A DNA stretch of 38,088 nt from Timaviella obliquedivisa GSE-PSE-MK23-08B (GCA_019358855.1 JAHHII010000023.1:1-38088); one strand, 5' to 3'. Counted from the stretch's first letter, positions 1 through 9,494 are shown. Notes: generated by a model from the sequence alone, not told the origin. Numbers and translations: made by a program.

Positions 1-46
1 TAGCTCCCTGCAAAAATAGCTCAATGCCAGGTTGATATTAAACAAT

Positions 47-80
47 AAGCCCTCTGCTTCCTATGTAAAGCAGGGGGCTT
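47..80. other. Hairpin-forming inverted repeat
   Basis: Thirteen-base arms (47-59 and 68-80) pair completely with one G-T wobble around an eight-base loop. There is no T-run directly after it on either strand, so it is not a textbook intrinsic terminator. It could end a transcript entering from outside the window or be a structured element of a lost mobile element. The rest of 81-403 shows no coding frame, RNA gene or repeat that I can recognise. Confidence 0.45.
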
Positions 81-403
81 ACTGCTATCAAAAAAAGGTA
101 ATCACTCGTAGTATTCAGATAGGCTACTGCTTGTTAAATGTTAACTGCAATAGCATATTAATTTGAAAGCATTTTCTTCTCTGTTTGAACTGACCAGGGT
201 AGCTTGAGAGATTAAAAAAGGAAGAGATCGCGACCACTCGAAACGGCAATAACTAGGATATTGTACTAATGAAGCGAATGCACTTGTGGCCACCTCTTGG
301 AATGCGGCATTGCTCTAAATTTAGACAGCATAAATTGACCTTTGACTGCTACTCAGTGATGAAGCAGCTAGAACAGGAGTAGAAGATAGCCTCAGATACT
401 TTA

Positions 404-608
404 CTAAGATGAGGTGCGAAAACTTGCCAATTGCCTGCGAAAGCTCTCTAATTTCAGTTCGATAATTGTCCCATGGTGAACTAAGCGATCAATCGCGGTA
501 ACCGTCATCATTGAGTCGCTGAAGATGCTATCCTACTGACTAAACGGCTTGATTCGCTGTGACCAGCAAACTTCGGCGCTTATAGGGATGGGAGATTAGT
601 TCAAACAA
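404..608 (-). pseudogene. Decayed C-terminal end of an IS21-family IstB ATPase
   Basis: Read on the minus strand, 608 down to about 545 encodes a segment beginning LFELISHPYKRRSLLVTANQ, which is the conserved Sensor-1-like region of IstB helper ATPases. It runs into a TAG. After a frame change, 511 down to 404 encodes MMTVTAIDRLVHHGTIIELK and the SFRRQLASF tail, the usual IstB C-terminus, ending at a TAG. The P-loop and the first two thirds of the protein are absent, and no istA or IS21 end is visible nearby. IstB is the AAA+ partner that helps the IstA transposase choose targets. This is a fossil; it cannot be functional. Family assignment rests on motif recall and is fairly firm. Confidence 0.7.
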
Positions 609-628
609 CAATTTATAATAAATATACT

Positions 629-2461
629 CTAGGTGCTACCGCTTTGATATGCCAAATAAATTGCTTCTAAGAATTGATCTGAGGTAACTCTAGGAGGAAT
701 AGTCTCCAGATAGATAAGGATTCGGGCTTGACGTGCTAGATTCATGCTGAGTTCAGTCCGGGCTTTAGCAGTTAAAAAATCGCGGCGTTGTAGAAATTCT
801 CGAACGATCGCAAAGTCATCTGGTTGGAGTTGGGTGATATCGCTGAGGATGGGAAGTTGCCGAGCCAGACTTTGGGCGCTCTCAGAAAGGGCGATCGCTC
901 GTTTCACAAGCATTCGTTCCTCTTGAATGACCAACGTTCCTGCCACTAAGTCTCCTAGACGTTTTTCATTTTGATCAAATAAAATTAAGATGGCTCCTAC
1001 AATGAAAAAAGTATCATCAATGGGTCTAAGTAGAGCCCGCAGCAACGCTTGAGTTAGTCCAATGGGTCTGCCATCATCTCGAATGACTCGAATTTGAGCA
1101 AAACGCTTGCCAGGGGTTTGACCTTGGTACAAGGTTTCAAATAGAACAAAGTATCCGGCTGAAATAACGAATGTACCTAGGATAGCGATCGCCACGAACC
1201 ATAGTGCAGCTACGGCGTAGCTATCAGGAGATAGAGTAGTTGCAACTTGTGTTGCAAATAAAGTTCCAAAGAACCAGAAAAAAGAAATGCCTAACAGCAC
1301 GAGCAAATTATCAATGAGCAATGCCAATGCCCGATTGCCAATACCTGCCAAGGTAAACTCTAGTTCAACGCTTTCTGGGGTAAGCAAAATCACCTTCTTA
1401 AACAGATCCAGAGTTGGCATTGCTGGGACACTGTTTGCTGAGATTTCATTAACTGAATCTCTGTTTCCTGAAGTATCTTCTGACTTATCCCTTCGCAGTT
1501 GCAGCTTAAGTCCTTCTCGACGATTGCATAAATCGAAGTACAAAACTCCCTTAATTGATTGGGCAATAGGCAAGGTAATCACAATCCCTAGCATTCCCAA
1601 GGCGAAACTAGCAAGATAAACGACTGTTAGAGCAGCCGAATTATCAGTGCCTGATAGTCCCACCAAGATCACTTGCAGGATAGCGCTAACAATTTGAAGC
1701 GCCACACTGAGTGGAACCATAATTAGTGAGGAGACGAATAACACCATGACCGTATGCCAGATATTTTTCTCGGTCAAAGTCCAACTACGACCCACTGAAT
1801 CGGCTGGTTTTGTCTCCGGTTCAATGCCATAGGGCAACTCGGCAATGGCAAATCTTGCCGCTACCCACGTCCAAGCGATCGTGAAGAAGAGCACGAGAGC
1901 CAAGATGCCGAGGAATAAGGCGATCGCCGTTGCTGGGCTTCGCACGAGTCCTTCTAGCATCCCAAAAGGGTTGTTCTGAAGTGCCGTAAATCCTCCAAGG
2001 CTACCAAAAACCAGTGCTAGAACGATCGCTAATGCCAAATACACGCCAATAATTAGGGCAGAGAAGAGCACAAATAGGATTAATCCAATTAACCAGAAGC
2101 CCCAAGACCGAGCATTGGTAAAGCGTTTCGCGTCTTTTGCAGTTTCGGGTTCAACGAATAGCTCTTTAAAGACCAACCGAGAAATTGCCGCAGACCCCGC
2201 TAAGTACCGCCCAAAGCAATAGAAGCTCAAGACAAACCCTAAAGGAATGAGCAGCAGAGTCGCAATTGTGGCAGGCAACACGGCATAGAAGATGAAGGCG
2301 ATCGGCACAGCCAAAACCAACAACCCCGCAATCCATAAAACTGTAGTGACAGCAATTCCTGAATATTCCTTAAAGTGAGCACGATAAAGACGAACGCCTG
2401 CATTGACCGTGTTGCCTGGGCTGAGCGGTTGAAGCAGTTCGGGATAATGGAGTTGAGACAT
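629..2461 (-). CDS. RDD-family membrane protein with N-terminal polytopic region
   Basis: The 610-residue product is an integral membrane protein in two parts. Residues about 35-310 hold six or more hydrophobic segments of the kind seen in glycerophosphodiesterase-like membrane domains. Residues about 365-515 are an RDD domain, with the signature NRALALLIDN (Arg376, Asp384), further hydrophobic helices, then QTPGKRFAQIRVI and NEKRLGDLVAGT. The last 95 residues are soluble. RDD proteins are poorly characterised; some are proposed to act in ion homeostasis or transport. The gene is divergent from a SpoIIM-like gene 90 bp away, and RDD and SpoIIM proteins are commonly neighbours in bacteria, often with MoxR and DUF58 genes, which are absent here. 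ATG start at 2461. Confidence 0.85.
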   Translation of the reverse strand: MSQLHYPELLQPLSPGNTVNAGVRLYRAHFKEYSGIAVTTVLWIAGLLVLAVPIAFIFYAVLPATIATLLLIPLGFVLSFYCFGRYLAGSAAISRLVFKELFVEPETAKDAKRFTNARSWGFWLIGLILFVLFSALIIGVYLALAIVLALVFGSLGGFTALQNNPFGMLEGLVRSPATAIALFLGILALVLFFTIAWTWVAARFAIAELPYGIEPETKPADSVGRSWTLTEKNIWHTVMVLFVSSLIMVPLSVALQIVSAILQVILVGLSGTDNSAALTVVYLASFALGMLGIVITLPIAQSIKGVLYFDLCNRREGLKLQLRRDKSEDTSGNRDSVNEISANSVPAMPTLDLFKKVILLTPESVELEFTLAGIGNRALALLIDNLLVLLGISFFWFFGTLFATQVATTLSPDSYAVAALWFVAIAILGTFVISAGYFVLFETLYQGQTPGKRFAQIRVIRDDGRPIGLTQALLRALLRPIDDTFFIVGAILILFDQNEKRLGDLVAGTLVIQEERMLVKRAIALSESAQSLARQLPILSDITQLQPDDFAIVREFLQRRDFLTAKARTELSMNLARQARILIYLETIPPRVTSDQFLEAIYLAYQSGST

Positions 2462-2551
2462 GGGTGTGAAGGTGAATGAGAGCAGGGCTGTTGTTATGAT
2501 GCCTGACAGGAGATTAAAGTACCCGTTTCTCTACAGATTGAGTGCAGAAAG
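2462..2551. promoter_or_regulatory. Divergent promoter region of the RDD and SpoIIM-like genes
   Basis: Ninety bases separate the two divergent ATG codons, so promoters for both must lie here or inside the 5' ends of the genes. I see no convincing -35/-10 pair or operator. The shared region makes co-regulation likely, by inference only. Confidence 0.4.
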
Positions 2552-3520
2552 ATGAACCTTCAACGCTGGATTGCCCGCCGTGAAACAAGCTGGAAACAAC
2601 TTGATGATCTATTAAAACAAGTCGAAAAACGCGGGCTAAAGTCACTTCAGGCTGGTGAAATTCAGAAGCTTGCTAGTCTCTATCGTTCGGTATCGGCAGA
2701 TTTGGCGCGTGCTCGCACCCAAGGCTTAGGTCACTTAATGGTGCAAAACTTGCAGGCGTTGACTAGCCGCAGCTATACACAAATTTATCAAGGCGCACGG
2801 CGGCAAGAATGGCAGGCAGTTTGGGACTTTGTGCTCTGGGGCTTTCCGGCAGCAGTGAGGCGATCGCGCGGCTACATTGCCCTGGGTACTGCACTTTTGT
2901 TGGGAGCAGGGCTGATCAGCTTTTGGGTGGCTTGGCAAGATCCGGCATTTATGGCGTTAGTTGTGCCTGAAGCATTGATTACACAGGTGCGCGATCGTCA
3001 GGAGCTTTGGATGGGAAGCATTGTAGGCGTAGAACCATTTGCTGCCAGTAATATCATGATCAACAACATTAAGGTTTCATTTGCTGCTCTTGCAGGAGGC
3101 ATCACCGCCGGCATCTACACCACTTTCATCATGTTGCTTAATGGCATTTCTTTGGGCGCAATTTCGGCACTAGTGGGGCAAAATAATCTTGCTTATCCCT
3201 TTTGGGCATTTGTTTTTCCCCATGGAGCACTGGAACTTCCCGCCATTTTCTTTGCAGCCGGGGCAGGGTTTCTCATCGCCAGAGGATTGTTGTTTCCAGG
3301 ACAGTACCGCCGCATTGATGCCTTGAAGATTCATGGACAGCAAGCTGCTCACCTCATGTTTGGCATTGTTCCTATGCTGGTGATAGCAGGGGCAATTGAG
3401 GGATTTTTCTCACCCAGTCTAGTTGTGCCTAGCTTCTTAAAGTATTTAGCGGGTACAGGATTACTGTTAGCGTTGCTGACTTACCTGAAACGCAGCAAAC
3501 CTGCCCTTAGTCAACAGTAG
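2552..3520 (+). CDS. SpoIIM-family (stage II sporulation protein M-like) membrane protein
   Basis: The 322-residue protein has a soluble, helical N-terminus (about residues 1-100, WIARRETSWKQLDDLL followed by a basic LYRSVSADLARAR stretch) and then five or so hydrophobic segments. Conserved SpoIIM features are a first membrane helix after a charged linker, a NNIKVSFAALAGGITAG-type segment, and a FPHGALELPAIFFAAGAG motif with the family's HG-x-LE core. In sporulators SpoIIM organises peptidoglycan hydrolases. Cyanobacteria do not sporulate, so its role here is unknown, probably envelope-related. It is divergent from the RDD gene, a frequent genomic partner. Confidence 0.85.
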   Translation: MNLQRWIARRETSWKQLDDLLKQVEKRGLKSLQAGEIQKLASLYRSVSADLARARTQGLGHLMVQNLQALTSRSYTQIYQGARRQEWQAVWDFVLWGFPAAVRRSRGYIALGTALLLGAGLISFWVAWQDPAFMALVVPEALITQVRDRQELWMGSIVGVEPFAASNIMINNIKVSFAALAGGITAGIYTTFIMLLNGISLGAISALVGQNNLAYPFWAFVFPHGALELPAIFFAAGAGFLIARGLLFPGQYRRIDALKIHGQQAAHLMFGIVPMLVIAGAIEGFFSPSLVVPSFLKYLAGTGLLLALLTYLKRSKPALSQQ

Positions 3521-3847
3521 TTAAGAGAATGAAAAATCTCAAGCATGGTCTTTTGCCTCTCCTGTTAAGGTTTTGATCCAAGGTGAGAAGAAAACCTGAG
3601 AGATGCTCGTGACTTAAAGTTTTACTTACTCAGGGCTAATGACGAGACTCTATAAGAACAACGTATTTCTACTCAACTGTATGGCAAAGAAATGAACTAT
3701 TTATGAAGATGTAAGTAGACGGGCTGAGTTAAATGTAGGACAACCGTCTCGGCTGTGAGGTGAGGTCAGCAAGATAGTTATCTCACAAACCGTACATTTA
3801 GTTGTGCCTGCCTACTGAAGTAGATCTACTTTATTTGGCTGAGGCAA
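3521..3847. other. Gene-free interval between the SpoIIM-like and STAS genes
   Basis: No coding frame, tRNA or classic terminator is visible in these 327 bases. The only structure I can point to is an eight-base inverted repeat, TAAATGTA at 3730-3737 and TACATTTA at 3793-3800, enclosing 55 bases just upstream of the STAS gene. It may be a 5' leader structure or chance. Confidence 0.4.
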
Positions 3848-4168
3848 ATGGCTAATTTTGATATCTTCCAACCGAATCGCCTTCTAAGTGCGGGCAATGC
3901 AGGTGAGTTGGTAGCTTGGACAAAGCAGTCGCTTGAAACAGGGGTTGAGGTTTTGCTGATTGATTTTTGTGAAGTGATGTTTATGGATAGTAGTGGGTTG
4001 GGAACGTTGGTGTCGGCTTTGAAGTTGGTGCAAAAGGCTGAGGGACGACTGGTAATCTGTTCATTAGGTGGGCAGGCTCTAATGCTGTTTGAGATGGCTG
4101 GCATGGAGAAGCTATTCGAGACCTACAGAAATCTTGATGAATTTAAAAGTGCTTTGTCAGGAGCGTAG
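3848..4168 (+). CDS. STAS-domain protein, anti-sigma factor antagonist type
   Basis: At 106 residues this is a single STAS domain. The core VLLIDFCEVMFMDSSGLGTL (residues 35-54) carries the DSSG loop whose serine (Ser48/Ser49 here) is the one phosphorylated by a partner kinase in SpoIIAA/RsbV-type proteins. It would bind a switch kinase or anti-sigma factor when unphosphorylated and release it when phosphorylated. No cognate kinase or PP2C phosphatase lies nearby, so the partner is elsewhere. The gene converges on the UPF0182 gene with only seven bases between the stop codons. Confidence 0.85.
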   Translation: MANFDIFQPNRLLSAGNAGELVAWTKQSLETGVEVLLIDFCEVMFMDSSGLGTLVSALKLVQKAEGRLVICSLGGQALMLFEMAGMEKLFETYRNLDEFKSALSGA

Positions 4169-4175
4169 ACTTCTC

Positions 4176-7145
4176 CTAAAAAAAAGTCTCTTCTTCGACT
4201 GGACGAATGATCGCGGGCTTCTCTCCGACTGGGCGAAAAATGGCTTCTAGTGCTTTTTGTAGCGTATCTGCCATGACAATGCGATCGCGGTAAGCCACGA
4301 TGACTTGCACTAGAGTTGGAAGCTTGTTGTACTCTGCCTCTAAATAGAGGGGTTCGACGTAGAGGAGCGATCGCTCTATGGGAACCACCAATAGATTGCC
4401 CTGTACTGCCCGCGAACCTTGCCGATTCCACAAAGAAATCTGTTGAGAAATGATTGGATCTTGGTTGATTCGTGCCTCAATTTGTTCAGGGCCATAGATC
4501 AATCGCTGTTTTGGAAGCGTATACAGCCGCATTTCTCCGTATTGATCGCCATCTGAACGGGCAAAGAGCCAGGCAATGAGGTTATTGCGTTGGGCAGGCG
4601 TAAAGAGACGCAGCAGAATAAATTCTTCGCCCTGCTGGCTACCCGGTAACTTGGTAATGAGGTAATAAGGTTTAACTAACTGTTGCTCGGCATCATAGAT
4701 TTCATTGGGGGCTCGCCACTGGTCTTCTCGGTTATAAAATACAATCGGATCGGTCATGTGGTAGGTCATTAAATGATTTGATTGCACCTCATATAAATCT
4801 TGCGGATATCGAATATGTTGACGCAGTATTTCTGGCATTTGGTCTAAAGACTGGAATACGTTGGGGAACACTTTCTTCCAGGTTTGAATGATGGGATCTG
4901 ATTCGTCTGCAACATAGAAATTGACTGAGCCATGATAGGCATCAACTACTACTTTGACAGAGTTGCGAATGTAGTTAAAAGGATGGGTGAGTGGATCGGA
5001 ATAGGGATAGCGATCGCTCATTGTATAAGCATCAATCATCCAGTATAAGTAGCTTTCATCAGTAGAATTTACATCACTAGGATTGGGAAGATCTGTTCCT
5101 TTCTGCTGCCATTGTTTGCCTTGAGTATCTGCAACCACTAAATAGGGGTTGCTGTCGTAGCGGAGGAAGGGAGCGATCGCCCTAATGCGTTGATTAATGT
5201 TCCGTCGGAATAATACTTTAGTTTGAGGCGTAAAATCATTAGTCAAAATCATCTGCCAATCTCGCAAATGTTTTCCTAAGATCAAGCGTTGCCAAAAATT
5301 ACCAATGCCGACTCCGCCTCGTCCGTCATAGGTGCTGTAAACATTGTCGCTGCCACTGGGATAGTCGAGTTCTTTTACCTGTGTCTGGGTCATGACATAG
5401 GTATCGGTCATTTCTCCATAATAAATGCGAGGTTTACCGATCGGAATATAGTTTCGAATGCGAGGCTCGATCGTCATAGGTTCTATCCCTTGCACTAAAT
5501 ACTCGGGTAAGCCTCCTTCTCTAGCAGTGTTCACCGGACTGAGGGTAAATCCGTACCCATGAGTATAAATTAAGTGTTTATTGACCCAGGTTTGGGCAGC
5601 GACAGGAACAGCGCCATAATCAAGTTCTCGCGCTGCAATTAAGACCTGCTGTGGTGCGATCGTGCCGTTAGCAGTAGGTAGAAGATAGCGATCGATATCT
5701 GCATCTGGAAATTCGTAATAGAGGCGAATGCGCTGGAGTTGGCGATTGGTCGTTAATAGGGGGCGGGTATCCCAGAGGCGAATGTTTTCTACGGTTGGGC
5801 TATTCTTTTTTAAGTCTTCGATCGTCAGCCCGTTGTTAGGATCAAACGTTTCTATCTTAATGTCACTCAATCCAAATGCTTGGCGAGTTGAGGCGATCGC
5901 ATGGTGAATATAAGGCTGCTCTAGCTCTAATTCGTTAGGCTGAACCACAGCACGTTGAACGACGGTCGGTAAAATTAGTTCGCCAAGTATAGAGAGGGTA
6001 AGAAATATGCCAACCCCCCAGAGCGGCAACAAGTTTTTTTGGAAAGCAATCTGTTGCAGCGATAATTTTTGGAGACCTGGTTTTGCCGATCGCAGGCGAA
6101 CAGATTGATTTAGTTTTTGGGGCGATTGGTAAGCTGCGGCTGTCCATAACAACCCTAATGCTACGATGCTCCCTAACCCCGTCAGCAAGTTGTAGGTCGT
6201 TAACTGAATGTTGGCATTGGTGTAGCCTGCACCAAACACAACCCCATCGGGTCTGTAAAGCAAACGATAGCGATTGAGCCAGTTTGTAAAAGTAATCACG
6301 CCTAAAAACACAGCACCCACACCATAAAGGTGGCGTTTCTGAGAATCGGTAAAGCCTGTAAAATTGCCTTGACTGAGGCTATCTCTTGACAAAAGATAAA
6401 TCAGGCTGACCGAGAGTAGGGCTAGGGCAGAGAGCCCCATAAACCAGAACTCTAACAGTTCCCAGGCAGGTAGCGCAAAAATATAGAAGCTAATATTTTG
6501 ACCAAATAGTGGATCAGTTTGATGAAAGGCAGTGGGTGAAAATGCCGCGAGTAGGGTTGACCAATGTTCTGATAGAAGTAGTCCAAAGCCTAAGCTGATG
6601 AGTACGGCGATCGCGCCCAATAAAATTTGCGGTGAAACGAGAATGGCGATCGCGATGCCCCCCAAGAGTGCCAATTGCCAAGCTTGCTTGCCCCACATTT
6701 GAACGGCTTGCCAAAGCTTGCCTAATCGTAGTTCTACTAGCGGAGTTAATGGCTGGTCGAACCCATTGCGCCAATATTCTGCAACTAACTGTCCTTGATA
6801 AACCAACAATCCTGCCACGCATAGACTACCCAACAGCGTCAACGACAACAGTTTGGCGATGCCCATACTGCCCCAAAAATTAGGACGATCGCCTTTGAGA
6901 AGCTGAGCAGATTCGACGTTTTTACGAGCGATTGATCCGTTTATGCCCAAAAAAACTAAGCTTATGACCACCACTAGGGCTCCCCCTAATCCCTGGGTTC
7001 CTAGCCTGAGCCAAAATATGCTCAAATACCCTACCTCTGCAAACCATTGCCCTTCTGCCCACAGAAATGTCAGCAAATCGCAGGCAAACAAGATACCGAG
7101 GCAGAAAATGACGCGTTGAAGAAATTTAGGATGTTTGATGTTCAT
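4176..7145 (-). CDS. UPF0182 family large membrane protein
   Basis: The 989-residue protein matches the UPF0182/COG1615 family in length and layout. The N-terminal third holds about seven hydrophobic helices (first near residues 10-30, last near 375-395). The remainder is a large soluble region with family-typical segments such as NLLTGLGSIVALG, IHHAIASTRQAFGLSDI, THGYGFTLSPVN, PRIYYGEMTD and PFNYIRNSVKVVVDAYHG. By topology the soluble part probably lies outside the cytoplasm. Function is unknown across the family, though it is widespread in cyanobacteria and actinobacteria. ATG start at 7145; the gene is divergent from tRNA-Leu, whose likely promoter sits in the 63-base gap. Confidence 0.9.
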   Translation of the reverse strand: MNIKHPKFLQRVIFCLGILFACDLLTFLWAEGQWFAEVGYLSIFWLRLGTQGLGGALVVVISLVFLGINGSIARKNVESAQLLKGDRPNFWGSMGIAKLLSLTLLGSLCVAGLLVYQGQLVAEYWRNGFDQPLTPLVELRLGKLWQAVQMWGKQAWQLALLGGIAIAILVSPQILLGAIAVLISLGFGLLLSEHWSTLLAAFSPTAFHQTDPLFGQNISFYIFALPAWELLEFWFMGLSALALLSVSLIYLLSRDSLSQGNFTGFTDSQKRHLYGVGAVFLGVITFTNWLNRYRLLYRPDGVVFGAGYTNANIQLTTYNLLTGLGSIVALGLLWTAAAYQSPQKLNQSVRLRSAKPGLQKLSLQQIAFQKNLLPLWGVGIFLTLSILGELILPTVVQRAVVQPNELELEQPYIHHAIASTRQAFGLSDIKIETFDPNNGLTIEDLKKNSPTVENIRLWDTRPLLTTNRQLQRIRLYYEFPDADIDRYLLPTANGTIAPQQVLIAARELDYGAVPVAAQTWVNKHLIYTHGYGFTLSPVNTAREGGLPEYLVQGIEPMTIEPRIRNYIPIGKPRIYYGEMTDTYVMTQTQVKELDYPSGSDNVYSTYDGRGGVGIGNFWQRLILGKHLRDWQMILTNDFTPQTKVLFRRNINQRIRAIAPFLRYDSNPYLVVADTQGKQWQQKGTDLPNPSDVNSTDESYLYWMIDAYTMSDRYPYSDPLTHPFNYIRNSVKVVVDAYHGSVNFYVADESDPIIQTWKKVFPNVFQSLDQMPEILRQHIRYPQDLYEVQSNHLMTYHMTDPIVFYNREDQWRAPNEIYDAEQQLVKPYYLITKLPGSQQGEEFILLRLFTPAQRNNLIAWLFARSDGDQYGEMRLYTLPKQRLIYGPEQIEARINQDPIISQQISLWNRQGSRAVQGNLLVVPIERSLLYVEPLYLEAEYNKLPTLVQVIVAYRDRIVMADTLQKALEAIFRPVGEKPAIIRPVEEETFF

Positions 7146-7171
7146 AGGCGAAATTTAAGCAAAATTTTGAG

Positions 7172-7199
7172 TTGAGTGGCGATCGCTATCTGTTATGAT
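7172..7199 (+). promoter_or_regulatory. Probable sigma-70-type promoter of tRNA-Leu
   Basis: TTGAGT at 7172-7177 and TATGAT at 7194-7199 are separated by 16 bases. This places transcription start a few bases before the mature tRNA 5' end at 7209, as expected for a tRNA promoter. A HIP1-like GCGATCGC octamer lies in the spacer. Supported by consensus match and position only. Confidence 0.5.
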
Positions 7200-7208
7200 A
7201 AGGCTGAT

Positions 7209-7290
7209 GCGGATGTGGCGGAATTGGTAGACGCGCCAGATTTAGGTTCTGGTTTCGTAAGAAGTGAAGGTTCAAGTCCTTTCATCCGCA
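7209..7290 (+). tRNA. tRNA-Leu (anticodon UAG)
   Basis: The 82-base gene has a perfect seven-pair acceptor stem (GCGGATG with CATCCGC) and discriminator A at 7290. The D-arm contains GGCGGAATTGGTAGACGC. The anticodon stem-loop CCAGA-TTTAGGT-TCTGG puts UAG at positions 34-36. A variable arm and the T-arm containing GGTTCAAGTCC follow. The extended variable arm and A14/GG features fit class II tRNA-Leu. CCA is not encoded. It reads CUA and, through wobble, other CUN leucine codons. Confidence 0.96.
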
Positions 7291-7382
7291 TATAAATCTT
7301 GATTCGAGCGAAAATGCGCTAGAGCGCCTTTATACTAGCTGTGTATCCTTCAGCGTTTATTTTTTGAAGGCTATCTTTTAGG

Positions 7383-9494
7383 ATGGAGCAGTTTATCGCA
7401 ACGCTCATGACGATTCAGTGCATCGTATTACACCCGATCATATTGCAGCCAGTGTTCCAGCACATTGCCCCGGCAACCGCGGCTTGCATGGGAGCGATCG
7501 CTCTATTGCTTGTGGGTTTATTGCCCTATTTATCTAGACTTTTAGCAAATCGTCTTGCCCCTAAAATTCAAGGCATTAAGCCTCTCTCCCCTTCTCAAAA
7601 AAAGCAATTGCGCCAACAGTTGCTTCACCAAGTTAAAAGAGAGGTAGCCCAATCAACCACTCAGCCAGGACTTTCTGCCTCACTTCATCTCCTGGGTCGT
7701 GAACTGCTTTGGAATGGCGAACTGCGAGTTGGTCAAAAAGCTGTAAAATTGACGACTACTCGGCACATGCTAGAAGCATTTCAGCAACCACAACTGGCAA
7801 AAAGGCTATTGATTTTAGGGGCTTCAGGGGCGGGTAAAACGACGTTGCTCATGAACTTTGTAGAGGCATGTTTAGCGCGATCGTCAGCACACTCAGATCA
7901 ACCTTTGCCCATCTTACTTAACCTTAGTAGCTGGACAGAGCAATATTTGTCTTTTGAACAATGGTTTCTCATAGAGCTAAAAGCAAAGTATGGGCTTTGT
8001 TTAGATGTAGGACAGGATTGGCTAGAAACCCATCAGTTTTTACCTTTTCTAGAGGGTTTAGATGAGCTAGGCAGGCAACTTCAGGATGGCTGCTTAGAAG
8101 CAATTAATCAGTTTCAACAGACGTTTCAACCGCCTGGGTTAGTGGTGTGCAGTCAGACAGAAACATATCAGCATTGCGCTGTTTCACTCAATGTAATTAG
8201 CACCCTTTGGCTTCAACCTTTAACTGTCAGACAGGTGCAAGCCTATCTAGAGGCGATCGCTTCAGCATACCCCCAAGGGGTCGCCCAACCTCAGATTTTG
8301 CAGACTATTCACAAAGATTTGAATCTGATGCGCTTAGCTCAGTCGCCTCTGCTGCTGCATCTCCTGCTGTTGCTCAATCCTACCTGCCCTGTTAACCACG
8401 CCGATGATTTAATAGCACTCTATCTTGAAAAATATTTAGGACGAGATAATTTCTATTCTGTTTCACCGACTGGGCAAGAGCCTCAGCCATCCCAAACCCT
8501 GCATTGGCTAGGGTGGCTGGCTAGAAACTTACAGAAGCGTGGGCAGAGTGAATTTTTAATTGAGCGGATGCAGCCCAGTTGGTTGGCGAGTCAGGGACAG
8601 CGACGGCTGTATCGAATCGGTGTGGTGCTGATGGCAGGAGGAGTGGCGGGAGCGATCGCCACTGTTACCAATTTGATCAGCAATTTGGGGATCACTTCGC
8701 CTGTGTTTTGGGGCTTAATTGCAGGCGCGATCGCGGCATTTCCTAATCAGATCAACTTTGTAGAAACTCTTTCCTGGTCACGAGACCAAGCCCGACGAGG
8801 CTTACTCATCGGCTTGCTACAAGGAATTATCGGTAGCCTCTGTCTCGGAGTATTTCTAGTTGCCATTTGTTCAGTTATTTTTATGGTGGATCCCATTCAC
8901 CTTAAAACTATTAAAGCAACTTTAAACTCAGGAAGCACCTTAGGCTTAGTTATTATTGTGTCAACTGGTTTGATGAGTGCATTACTGACCGGGTTGTTGG
9001 GCAATACCCTTGAACGTCAAACACCTCTAAATCATGGAATGTGGCATTCGGCAAAGAACACACTCATCCTTACCTTGATAGGTTTTGTGGTGGGCTTATT
9101 AGTCAGCGGCATCTTCAGCAGTATTGCAAACATTTTCTTTGATCTTGTTAGCTCTATTGTGTTTATTCCGTTAATGTTTCGTATTCTCTACTATCCTCCT
9201 GTCCTGCTGAAGACAGGACTAATGATGGGCTCTATCAGTGGATTAATAGTTGGCATTTCTTGCCTTCAGCATTTTATTTTGCGAGTCATGCTATGGTACA
9301 ACGGCTCTATTCCTTGGAACTACGATCGCTTTCTCAAGCATGTTACCCAACAAATGCTCATGCAACGTTTGGACGGTCGCTATCGCTTTACTAATAGTCT
9401 CCTGCGCAATCATCTGGCGCGTTCCTACTCTTTAGTTTCATGCTCTTCTGTTAAGTGTTCTGAGGTATCTGTTATGGGTTCAAAAAATACCTGA
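7383..9494 (+). CDS. Membrane-anchored NACHT-type STAND NTPase
   Basis: The 703-residue protein has one hydrophobic helix near residues 32-50, a linker, then a NACHT-type NTPase. Walker A is GASGAGKTT (147-154) and Walker B is FLPFLEGLDEL (219-229). The following sensor segment reads VVCSQTETY, where NACHT proteins usually have CSR-x-x-x-Y, so the sensor arginine is replaced by Gln. Residues about 408-636 contain six or so membrane helices, and a short soluble tail follows. Cyanobacteria have many such NTPases with membrane C-termini; relatives with other effectors serve in signalling, cell death or anti-phage immunity, but this architecture has no assigned role. The last 23 codons overlap a convergent gene and look unlike the family's usual end. 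Confidence 0.8.
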   Translation: MEQFIATLMTIQCIVLHPIILQPVFQHIAPATAACMGAIALLLVGLLPYLSRLLANRLAPKIQGIKPLSPSQKKQLRQQLLHQVKREVAQSTTQPGLSASLHLLGRELLWNGELRVGQKAVKLTTTRHMLEAFQQPQLAKRLLILGASGAGKTTLLMNFVEACLARSSAHSDQPLPILLNLSSWTEQYLSFEQWFLIELKAKYGLCLDVGQDWLETHQFLPFLEGLDELGRQLQDGCLEAINQFQQTFQPPGLVVCSQTETYQHCAVSLNVISTLWLQPLTVRQVQAYLEAIASAYPQGVAQPQILQTIHKDLNLMRLAQSPLLLHLLLLLNPTCPVNHADDLIALYLEKYLGRDNFYSVSPTGQEPQPSQTLHWLGWLARNLQKRGQSEFLIERMQPSWLASQGQRRLYRIGVVLMAGGVAGAIATVTNLISNLGITSPVFWGLIAGAIAAFPNQINFVETLSWSRDQARRGLLIGLLQGIIGSLCLGVFLVAICSVIFMVDPIHLKTIKATLNSGSTLGLVIIVSTGLMSALLTGLLGNTLERQTPLNHGMWHSAKNTLILTLIGFVVGLLVSGIFSSIANIFFDLVSSIVFIPLMFRILYYPPVLLKTGLMMGSISGLIVGISCLQHFILRVMLWYNGSIPWNYDRFLKHVTQQMLMQRLDGRYRFTNSLLRNHLARSYSLVSCSSVKCSEVSVMGSKNT

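Noticed and set aside
47-80. Intrinsic terminator at the window start
   Set aside because: The stem is strong but neither strand has a T-run immediately after it; kept only as a hairpin.
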